Shown here in pieces: positions 11,201-17,900 of a DNA stretch of 29,603 nt. This DNA is from 4572-13 sp964594065. GTDB taxonomy: Bacteria; Planctomycetota; Phycisphaerae; Sedimentisphaerales; Anaerohalosphaeraceae. The notes under the pieces are model-generated. The model ran no database searches, was not told the origin of the DNA, and was given only the letters and a program-made list of their open reading frames with translations. Each line of letters opens with the position of its first letter. Position 1 is the stretch's first letter. The translations under genes were made by a program, and so were the position numbers. Where the stretch lies: positions 1-29,603 of the forward strand of contig CAZQKX010000046.1 of the NCBI GenBank assembly GCA_964594065.1. Direction: 5' to 3'.

Positions 11201-11827
11201 TGGCCGACGGACCCGGATGGTAACGTTACCGGCACGGCACTAGTCCGTAAAACCAACACCGGCTACTGTAATGACTATATCAATTGGGAGCCCGGCACAA
11301 TAACTCTGCCGGAATCGTTGCTTTTTACCACTTTCGATAGTAATGCCGATGGTTTTACCTATGCCGATGATACCTTTGGTACGAGTAATCCAAGCAATGC
11401 ATCCGGTTCTTACAGCGGAACCGAAGGCTTTGGCGGCGGTGGCGGGTTGACGGTATACCTCGGCCCGGGCGATGCGGTTTCTCCCATGTCCGGTGGTTGG
11501 TTTGAGACTTTCACTCTGTCACAAAGCGGGCTTGTAAGGGTGACGCTTCATTATCGCTTAACAATAACGTCTTCATATGAAAACAATGAATATGGAGAAG
11601 CCATCCTGAGAATTGATGGAACAAAATACGGCAACGGTACGAATGACTCACTGGTTCGTATTGTGGGTACACAGGGTACAGACAGCGGCTGGGTTTCGGA
11701 ATCGTTTGACATCAGCCTTTCAGCCGGATCGCATACTCTTACCGTTGGAGCCTACAACAATGATGCGACCCAAAGTGCCGAATGGACAGAGGCCTTTTTT
11801 GATAATATCAAGGTGGAAGAACTATAG
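5294..11827 (+). CDS. Giant secreted CotH-type kinase protein with dockerin-like pair and lamin-tail repeats
   Basis: 2177 residues from a GTG start with GGGGGA seven bases upstream; the frame is open from an ATG at 5156, but only the GTG puts the signal peptide (IYLFIIMLIIVCLAAC) at the N-terminus. LAAC could also be a lipobox. Modules by rough residue: 25-240 domain shared with the protein at 1985; 250-349 Fn3-like; 350-460 PKD-like; 469-530 a two-repeat dockerin-like unit (GDVNIDWNVDLEDLL, DFDSSGGIDITDF); 533-650 lamin-tail domain; 660-843 galactose-binding-like; about 993-1346 CotH kinase, with NDHHAKNCYLYRD and WWFLPWDLDLSHG near 1219-1245; four more lamin-tail-like repeats near 1400-1490, 1533-1633, 1696-1800 and 1830-1940; and a C-terminal jelly roll from about 2010. 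CotH enzymes phosphorylate proteins, classically spore-coat CotB/CotG. The substrate here is unknown; exported neighbours are an inference. Confidence 0.85.
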   Translation: MQRIYLFIIMLIIVCLAACPSVQAEGILYENYNSFTPGSIDGQGGWSISPLNLGVCDVTADEIYSGGGNAIYSNGTDSQYNLPGKAFPQPLDVRSVTTYISTIVATRGPVTSSSQLMFGLANSNGNDEKLELRVDVLGQLTVTGWGGYENVTISTLEVGKVYCAIAKITPNNGNIVRVDFGLFDITTGGLLDESNYTYQVENFIFDQVPDIFSHVYSGHRVNNSTSDNLLVSDEWADIQLLVPGSSVVGAYDPYPQNGADDAAASTVLSWSVENNDPTPVGYDVYFGTSSDFSGQSPVSTNQPELTYDPYGTTDLDFEETYYWRIDAYKPDQTIVEGDVWSFTIMTNPCINTPPVIDGPHTVLSAVRKSTSISVTVYDDGKPYTGGCDADFPDTGTSYTHVYQWTQQSGPVTAVFSPASADQTNVSVMFPAEGTYELLFEASDGPVGPDPIEGKTTQWPVTVEVVDSLDGDVNIDWNVDLEDLLLLALQWVDDPACSGGDTDCADFDSSGGIDITDFSMLSANWGHEQTEFVISEFMASNDLTLKDNYDNRPDWLEISNISFENEDLEGWHLTDDPNNLDKWTFPPVVMGPAENLIVYASGKNKADAESPLHTNFKLDPKGEYLALVTPEGKVASELSPGYPIQVTDISYGLSNEVVSDSVLVDGTSSVEVFIPQSGTAIDDGSWTQIGFDTTGWTTGGLAVGYDTATTYDSMIQTDVESMRTVQSPSVYIRIPFEVSDPENISSLLLRMKYDDGFTAYINGVDVARTESLTATGQYLPWNAYTTLSYPPDENNIPFSDFSIQLSPGQLHQGTNILAIHGFNDDPTSASSDLLFYPELHASSAGSYSTTWMYMYSPTPGTANIGGASNLGAIIRQATESMPSPTDNEGIVVTAKVEETGAALSSVNLYYRVMYGGESVLPMVDDGTGDDVDAGDGIYTATIPSSAGTAGEMVRWRFVTQDDDGVQFKLPTYLDTLKSPEYFGTVIHDATIISDLDVFHWFTNNLGSALGSGAQGSVFFKDQFYDNMFIRRRAQSSGISLAGKYCLKFDFNPGHGFYYNDEIPSAGEINMNNNKFDKSLIAQILGMRAFELAGATYSICDAIHTRVNAGFYAILIFVEHPEDDYLERNGLDDFGALYKEEQSPWNDLQDGIVLGGITKKTRHFEGYDDVIAFGEGVRTYEGVAGASPIVPLADRRRFVYDNVDIAQVTNYTAAMSIIHGNDHHAKNCYLYRDTDGTGLWWFLPWDLDLSHGHNFASLNNNMYSDELPGGHPLWACSDYPRASGADHWNGLIDIMMDVPELRQMHLRRLRTLMGEILQPPGLPREQYQYEAFMDDFESRISSTLPLEESTWEADYTYGGATYYPPMQLNNIEAQYLGPRRVHLFNTHNIANYTGEANLDNCAGIPDAQTAGLIIDFGVCDVSPLSGNQDEEYITLTNNNAEAVDISNWTLSSGVEHTFTPGTVIPAGYSMFVSPHVPSFLSRAAYPTGGYNLFVQGNYKGHLSSWGETIELRDDEGTLKNSVTTPVNPSHVQRYLRITEIMYHPAAGGSYNEEEYEFIELKNIGLSPLVVDGVQFTDGIEYEFPVSTTLAAGEYALIVKNQSAFESRYGTGYPIIGQYTGSLSNSGEEIKLNDPVKGTILQFDYEDTWYSVTDGGGYSLVVIDPENSDLDSWDMRAGWRPSGAANGSPGTVDVTTAPAPGSIIINETLAHSDFAPNDWIELHNTTDAAIYIGGWFLSDSDADLYKYEIPPTSIDPNGYAVFTQDDHFGGAFALSENSDDIYLTSPDGYSESQSFGASESEVAFGQHTKTNGGTDFVAMSLNTPGNANAYPKVGPIIIRSIMYHPPDNDEYEYIELYNTGTSSVNLFENVSATNVPWSFTNGVDYTFPTGVSIPAGDRVFVVENVTAFMDQYPSISSGIIYGPYDGQLSNGGEKLQLSKPGEEIPTQPGEYYNIRVEMVNYSDGSHPIGDDPWPTDPDGNVTGTALVRKTNTGYCNDYINWEPGTITLPESLLFTTFDSNADGFTYADDTFGTSNPSNASGSYSGTEGFGGGGGLTVYLGPGDAVSPMSGGWFETFTLSQSGLVRVTLHYRLTITSSYENNEYGEAILRIDGTKYGNGTNDSLVRIVGTQGTDSGWVSESFDISLSAGSHTLTVGAYNNDATQSAEWTEAFFDNIKVEEL

Positions 11828-11898
11828 AAAAAGTTGAAATATTAACCGTATAAATAAAAAATGTAATTGTTGTTTATGAAAAATTCGGAGGTTTTATT

Positions 11899-12792
11899 AT
11901 GAGACAGGACAAAGGAATGTGTAAAAAAACCAGAGCGTTTACTTTAATTGAGCTGTTGGTGGTCATCGCGATCATCGCGCTGTTGATGGCAGTTATCTTG
12001 CCGGCACTCAAGGCCGTCAAAGACTCAGCCAAAAAAACTGTCTGCCTGGCCCATATGAAGGGAATTGGAACCCTTTTGCTTACCTATTCACAGGAGAATG
12101 ACGATGAATTGGTTTCTGTTGTGGCTGACGGATTCGGCACACAAGACAGGGGTACTATCTACTATACTTACTACCAGGCTAGTGCTCATCCGATAGGGAA
12201 AGGCGGGCCATCAGGATTGGGCTGGCTCTGGAAGACCGGGTTACTCGAATCGAATACGGATCTGGCGTATTGCCCGTCTATGTATAATCTTTTCAACACG
12301 AAAACACCAACGAAAGAATGGAACCCAAAAGGAGATATAACCCATTGGAATTACCTTGGTCGGTCTTCATCAGGCTGCACTAATACATTGTGGCCGAAAG
12401 ATGAGCATATCGATTGGATGCCGTTGCGATTAACGATCGGTGCACGAATGTTAAGACCGCACTATTATGATGCCCAGGGGATTCCTTTAACTCCAAGCCA
12501 GGTTCAAGACGATCATAATCCCCTGTATAATTTTAAGACGGTTGCTCAAGCTGCATCAAAAGGTAAACGTACTTTTATAAGCGATCTTTGGGCTCCGCAA
12601 GTTGGCAACTATTGGCAATCAAGATATACCGATATCCCCCACATGTCCGGCGGCAGGCGTTCAATGAATTTCTGGGGTCTCGATGGAAGGGCCGGTAACG
12701 TCAAGATGGAGGATGACTGGTTTGACCCGGCCGATGAAGCGGGTAACAGGCTGATGAGTGCCGATGTTAGATGGACAACGATGGTTGATTAA
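11899..12792 (+). CDS. Prepilin-like type II secretion/pilin family protein, copy 1
   Basis: 297 residues. The class III prepilin signal RAFTLIELLVVIAIIALL lies near the N-terminus, with Ala instead of Gly before the cleavage site, then the +5 Glu and a hydrophobic helix. The C-terminal region carries HMSGGRRSMNFWGLDG, a variant of the planctomycete H-X9-DG motif with thirteen residues between His and DG. The start at 11899 has GGAGG seven bases upstream. The in-frame ATG at 11917 also has AGGA in place and aligns with the starts of copies 2 and 3, so either is possible. Processed proteins of this type sit in the inner membrane or assemble into pseudopili. It is the first of three tandem paralogues and is close to copy 2 along its length. 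Confidence 0.85.
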   Translation: MRQDKGMCKKTRAFTLIELLVVIAIIALLMAVILPALKAVKDSAKKTVCLAHMKGIGTLLLTYSQENDDELVSVVADGFGTQDRGTIYYTYYQASAHPIGKGGPSGLGWLWKTGLLESNTDLAYCPSMYNLFNTKTPTKEWNPKGDITHWNYLGRSSSGCTNTLWPKDEHIDWMPLRLTIGARMLRPHYYDAQGIPLTPSQVQDDHNPLYNFKTVAQAASKGKRTFISDLWAPQVGNYWQSRYTDIPHMSGGRRSMNFWGLDGRAGNVKMEDDWFDPADEAGNRLMSADVRWTTMVD

Positions 12793-12925
12793 ATGGCCGG
12801 CTCTGTCCGACTGAGAGATGGAAATAAAGTGATATAAGCTGATAAATAGTAGCCTTTTCGGCTTGTGTTGCTTGTCATATAAGTTTTATTCGTTTTGGGA
12901 TATTTTAAGTATAAAGGACAAAGAA
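12793..12925 (+). repeat. Pilin-array spacer repeat, copy 1, with in-frame micro-ORF
   Basis: This spacer recurs after all three prepilin genes. It begins directly after the TAA with an in-frame ATG opening a 14-codon reading frame (MAGSVRLRDGNKVI, stop at 12837). It then has an AGCC-TTTTC-GGCT mini-hairpin near 12852-12864, a shared T-rich tract (CGTTTTGGGATATTTTAAG) and AAAGGA, the ribosome site of the next gene. The repetition shows that the duplicated unit was gene plus 3' spacer. Confidence 0.7.
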
Positions 12926-13801
12926 ATGTGTAAAAAACCCAAAGCTTTTACTTTAATTGAACTATTGGTGGTCATCGCGATCATCGCGCTGTTGCTTGCA
13001 GTTATCTTGCCGGCACTCAAAGCCGTTAAAGACTCAGCCAAAAAAACCGTCTGCATGGCCCATATGAAGGGGATTGGGACTCTTGTACTTACTTATGCTC
13101 AGGAGAATGACGATGAATTGGTTTCTGCTCTGGTTACGGGATTCGGTACACACGACAGGGGTTCTCTATACTATACTTACTACCAGGCTAGTTTTCATCC
13201 GATAGAGCGAGGGGGGCCGTCAGGAATCGGTTGGCTCTGGAAGGCCGGATTCCTCGAATCGAATACGGATCTGGCGTATTGCCCGTCTATGTATAATCTT
13301 TTCAACACGAAAACACCGACAAAAGTATGGAATCCAAAAGGAGATCCAACCCATTGGAATTACCTCGGCCGGGCTTCATCCGGATGTACTCAGACCTTTT
13401 GGCCGAAAGATGAGCATATCGATTGGATGCCGTTGCGATTGACGATCGGTACACGGTTATTAAGTGTACACTATTATAATGCCCAAGGGGTTCCTTTGAC
13501 TCCAAGCCAGATTGAAGACGATCATCAGCCCTTACATAATTTTAAGACGATCGCTCAAGCCGCATCAAAAGGTAAACGTGCTTTTTTGAGCGATCTTTGG
13601 GCTCCGCAAGTTTCTAATTATTGGCAGACAAGATACACCGATATTCCCCACATGTCCGGCGGCAGGCGTTCAATAAATTACTGGAGCCTTGATGGAAAGG
13701 CCGGTAACGTCAAGATGCAGGATGACTGGTTTGACCCGACCGATGCCAGTGGCAGTCGGCTGATGAGTGCCGATGTTAGATGGACAACAATGCTTGATTA
13801 A
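12926..13801 (+). CDS. Prepilin-like type II secretion/pilin family protein, copy 2
   Basis: 291 residues from the ATG at 12926, with AAGGA seven bases upstream; the frame is open further up from 12863, but that stretch is repeated spacer. It shows KAFTLIELLVVIAIIALLL and the C-terminal HMSGGRRSINYWSLDG. Most of the protein is near-identical to copy 1 (for example SNTDLAYCPSMYNLFNTKTP and WPKDEHIDWMPLRLTIG), so this duplication looks fairly recent. Differences cluster in short loops, such as VTGFGTHDRGSLYY against ADGFGTQDRGTIYY. The role is inferred as a pseudopilin or minor surface pilin. No ATPase, platform or prepilin-peptidase gene lies in the window, so the assembly machinery must be elsewhere. 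Confidence 0.85.
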   Translation: MCKKPKAFTLIELLVVIAIIALLLAVILPALKAVKDSAKKTVCMAHMKGIGTLVLTYAQENDDELVSALVTGFGTHDRGSLYYTYYQASFHPIERGGPSGIGWLWKAGFLESNTDLAYCPSMYNLFNTKTPTKVWNPKGDPTHWNYLGRASSGCTQTFWPKDEHIDWMPLRLTIGTRLLSVHYYNAQGVPLTPSQIEDDHQPLHNFKTIAQAASKGKRAFLSDLWAPQVSNYWQTRYTDIPHMSGGRRSINYWSLDGKAGNVKMQDDWFDPTDASGSRLMSADVRWTTMLD

Positions 13802-13937
13802 ATGGCTGCTGGCTCTGTCCGACTGAGAGATATAAATAAAGCGATATAAGCTGGTAAATAGTAGACTTTTCGGCTTATGTTACTTGCCATATAGGTCTAA
13901 TTCGTTTTGGGATATTTTAAGTATAAAGGGTAAAAAA
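13802..13937 (+). repeat. Pilin-array spacer repeat, copy 2, with in-frame micro-ORF
   Basis: Second copy of the spacer, directly after the TAA of prepilin copy 2. The 15-codon frame reads MAAGSVRLRDINKAI (stop at 13849). Compared with copy 1 it carries one extra GCT codon, so the frame is kept. The AGCC/GGCT mini-hairpin of copy 1 is broken here (AGAC), while the T-rich tract and the ribosome site are retained. Confidence 0.7.
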
Positions 13938-14825
13938 ATGTGTAAAAAAACCAAAGCGTTTACTTTAATTGAACTATTGGTGGTTATCGCGATCATCGCA
14001 CTATTGCTTGCAGTTATCTTGCCGGCACTAAAAGCCGCTAAAAGTCATGCCAAAAGGATCGTTTGCATGGCTCACATGAAGGGAATGGGAACTCTTGTGC
14101 TTACCTATGCTCAGGAAAATGAGGATGAGTTGGTGTCCTGTGAATCACTGGATTTTCCCAATGACAGAGGGACTGCATACTATTCTTATTATCAAGATTT
14201 CCATCCGATTTCGCGAGGAGGTCCTTCTGGGTTGGGTTGGCTCTTCAAAGCGGGATTAATTGAGTCGGAGTCTGACTTGCCGTTTTGTCCAGCCACACAT
14301 TATCTTTTCGGTATGATTCCTCCTACGAAAAATTGGCATCCAAAAGGTAAAGTTGAGCATTGGAATTATTGCGGTAACGAAGCTAACTCTGGAATAGATT
14401 CCGGCAACGCTCAAATATTGTGGGATAAAGATGCACACATTGGCTGGTTTCCCTTACGTTTATCAGTAGGGACACGTATACTAAGACGTCACAGATATGA
14501 TAATGGAACTGGGGCGCCCCTACCTCTTTCAGATGTTGACAATTCCCCTTTGAATAACTTTAAGACAATTTCTCAAGCCGCATCAAAGGGTAAACGTGCT
14601 TTTATGAGCGATCATTGGGTTGCGAATTTTCAAGGCTGGCAGTCACAATATAAGAGTATTACTCATGCGTCTGGTGGCAAGCGTTCACTTAATTACTGGC
14701 GATTAGATGGGAGTGCTAATAATGTAAAAATGGAAGATGAATGGTTTGAATCAACCAGTACTACAGGTGACAGCAATGACCGTCTTATGAAAGCAGATGT
14801 AACCTGGTCAACAATGTTTGATTAA
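13938..14825 (+). CDS. Prepilin-like type II secretion/pilin family protein, copy 3 (diverged)
   Basis: 295 residues from the ATG at 13938, preceded by AAAGGG. The N-terminal 60 residues are almost the same as copies 1 and 2 (KAFTLIELLVVIAIIALLL ... MKGMGTLVLTYAQEN). The globular part is clearly more diverged and has an extra segment (NEANSGIDSGNAQILWDKD). The C-terminal motif is HASGGKRSLNYWRLDG, with the same thirteen-residue spacing. Conserved helix and changed head is what is expected when paralogues keep the same membrane or assembly interface but vary the exposed face. It is followed by a third, more diverged spacer and then the beta-helix gene. Confidence 0.85.
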   Translation: MCKKTKAFTLIELLVVIAIIALLLAVILPALKAAKSHAKRIVCMAHMKGMGTLVLTYAQENEDELVSCESLDFPNDRGTAYYSYYQDFHPISRGGPSGLGWLFKAGLIESESDLPFCPATHYLFGMIPPTKNWHPKGKVEHWNYCGNEANSGIDSGNAQILWDKDAHIGWFPLRLSVGTRILRRHRYDNGTGAPLPLSDVDNSPLNNFKTISQAASKGKRAFMSDHWVANFQGWQSQYKSITHASGGKRSLNYWRLDGSANNVKMEDEWFESTSTTGDSNDRLMKADVTWSTMFD

Positions 14826-14977
14826 ATGGCGGGCTCTGTCCGGCTGAGAGATGTAAATAAGGCGACACAATTTAATGAATAGGAGATTGTTCGGCTTGTG
14901 TTGCTTGTCATATAAGTCTCATTCATTTTGGGGTGTATCAAGGAAAAAAGGGGTGTTTTGTATATAAAGGACAAAAA
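14826..14977 (+). repeat. Pilin-array spacer repeat, copy 3, leading into the beta-helix gene
   Basis: Third copy of the spacer. The frame directly after the TAA reads MAGSVRLRDVNKATQFNE (stop at 14882). The later part is diverged and longer, but TCGGCTTGTGTTGCTTGTCA and TATAAAGGACAAAAAATG are still recognisable. The beta-helix gene therefore uses a leader of the same origin as the pilins. Confidence 0.65.
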
Positions 14978-17900
14978 ATGAGAATTTGTAACAAATCTGT
15001 TCTTGCACTGACGTTGGTATTGTTAAGTAATCTGTGCCTTGGAGCGATAGATATTTATGTCGCAACCGATGGCAATAACAGTAATCCCGGAACAATCAAT
15101 TCACCGCTTGCTTCACTGGCCGCAGCGCGGGATATGATCCGCGGTTTGCGCCCCGGGTCAATCGGTATTAACGGTGCCACCGAGGTAACCATAGCAACAT
15201 GGGTTTATCCTGATGCCAAGGATGACAATGACGGAATCATCACATGTACGGGCAATACGTACTTTGGCCTGTTGTTTTCCGGCTATGGAACAGGCAATCC
15301 GCTTGAGTTCAGGGCGATGGGCACCGGTCTTTTGGCACCGAACAATTCCTGCCCTGCCGGAAGCTGGCACCATGTTGCCGGCGTGTGGAAAAGCGATTCC
15401 GAACCTGGTGGCGGTATTCACAAGCTTTATATCAATGGCGTTGAAGTGGCTAGCGATCCTGACCCCCCGGTAGGTACGATTGATGCGAGCAATTGGTATA
15501 TTGGAACAGACCGATTTATCGGGGGACGATTCCTTGACGGCCAGACCCAGGATGTTTATATCTGGGATCGGGCACTCAGCGTTACGGAGATTGCCGGATT
15601 AGCAGCCACAACCCCGGTTATTCCCTCTGATCATAAAATGAGTCATCCCGACCTGACCACTTTTAATAACTCAAATACCGTGGAACTTCCGCAGTACATA
15701 CCGCCGTTGTCGGATGCAGTCAACGTATGGATCCGGGGAGGGCGTTATCCGGTGACTTCGACGCTGAACCTGGCTCTTCAGGATTCCGGTGAAGCGGCAA
15801 AACCGATTATTTACAGGGAATACCCCGGAGAAGAAGTGATCTTCGACGGCAGCCTGGATATCGGCAATGACGGTTTTGCGATTACCAGTGACTCGAAATT
15901 GCAGGGAGTGGCCAGAGGACGAACGTATGTCAAAACAATCACGGATTCGCAAGTCATCGCCAAACTGCAGGACTATCGGTCACAAATAAGTGTTGACGAT
16001 CAAGTGATGCAGTTGTCACGTTTCCCCAATATAGGCTTTGACAAAATGACACTGCATACAGCAGATATTCAAATTGGCGAACAAGGTACTCCTTCAAATC
16101 CACTCGGCGCAGTTGTCAGCATGAGTAAGACATTCAAAGGTGACTGGCAGACCGAACTGGCGCGCATTCAGAAAGCCAGGCTGACGGGATATGTTAGTGC
16201 TGACTGGCTCAGTGAGTCATTGAGGATTCATTCTGTGGCTCCTGACAATAGAATCACATTGATGGATGGTTCTGCATACGGATTTGGAGGCCCAAGTCAT
16301 GTTGAGCGTGCATATGTCAGCAACCTGCTTTGTGAAATTGACGAGCCCGGCGAATGGTACTTTGATGACATTGATAATAAACTTTATATTTGGCCTCGCA
16401 GTCCGATTGACGGGACAACCGTGATCGGTGTTTGGGCCGGCCCGAGAATGATATCACTGGATGGATGCAAATATATTTCTTTTGAAAATATCACCATGCA
16501 GGGTGCCGGAAGCAGTGGCGGTGAATTTCTCTATATAAACAATTGTGATAATGTTGGGGCTGCCGGTTGTATTTTCCGCAACTGTTCGCCTCTTACGGTA
16601 GCGATCAGAATCCAGGGCGCTTCTACGAATTGCGGTCTTTTAAGCTGTGATTTTTATGATGTCCACAATGCGACAGCCCTATATGGTCAGACCTCTACAA
16701 ACTCTTCGATTACACACAGTAATAACTATATCGAAAACTGTCACTTTACCCAGATTTGGTCAAAGAGTCTTTACGGTAAAGTATCTGCCCTGAAAGGTGC
16801 GGGCAATATCTTCCGCAACAACTTGATGCATAACCATAATGGCCAGGTCGTAACATTAGGCGGTCAGGACCACGTAATCGAACTGAACGAAATTTTTAAT
16901 ACCGGCGTTGAAGAAGGTGACGGTGGTTCATTCTACCAGGGCGCCAGCTTTACAAGTTGGGGCAACACCTTCCAGCATAACTTCTGGCATCACATTATCT
17001 GTATCCCGCTGCTGTATGACCGCTCAGCGATTTTCTCCGATGATGGTGACCTAGGGGATATCGTTAATGAAAACGTATTTTATAAGGCCGGCGACAACTT
17101 CAAGATTAATCAGGGTGCCGGTCACACGGGTTCTTATAATGTTATGCTTGACAGTATCCGCGGTATTTATGTTATCAATGGCAATCCGACAAGTATGTAT
17201 AACACGGATATGAGCCATCTGGATAGCCACACCTCAGTTAAGGATGCTCACCTTTATAGAGCGATGTCGGAATTTGGTATTGACGGCTGGGAAACAGGGG
17301 CTAATTCCACTAATTGGTACAGCTACATCAGCAGTTACTGGCTAGATCGCTATCCGCGCATGGATACTTTGTTCTATGACTGGTGGGTTGATACTGCCAT
17401 GAACAAATATTGTGACTTTGACCATAATATTTTCTATAGTAATGACAGTAACGCATCCGTTCCGAGTGCTACAACAGTCACCAGCAGTACGTATTTATCA
17501 GATCTCGATGATTTTGTTGACCCTTCGGTTATGAATTTCAAATTTGAGGAACCGCGTCCCAGTTGGGCGCCGGATATTCCATTTGAAAACATTGGGCTCT
17601 ATGTTGATACCTATCGAACGACAATCCCTAACAAGGATAGTTATCGCCAGGCCGTCAAAGATCACTGGAACGGCGTCGCTTCCAATCCCGGTAGTTCATA
17701 TAACGTCGATGAAGTTAATGAGCGGATCTATTACAATACCGGCAAGCTGATCTATGGCATCCCTGATCCGTATCCGGCCAGCTATGTTGACCTCTCGGCG
17801 ACGACGTATAACTATGATTTTGGCACAACCACTTCACCGGAGATGAGCGGCTGGACGCGCATCACCCCAAATACGAACGGGGAGATTTCCTGGAGTGGTC

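Noticed and set aside
11828..11898. Promoter for the pilin array
   Set aside because: TTGAAA (11834) and TATAAA-like pieces exist, but not with acceptable spacing, so no site is claimed.
14933..14977. GTG start for the beta-helix protein
   Set aside because: This stretch is part of the repeated spacer. The ATG at 14978 has AAAGGA and places the signal peptide at the N-terminus.
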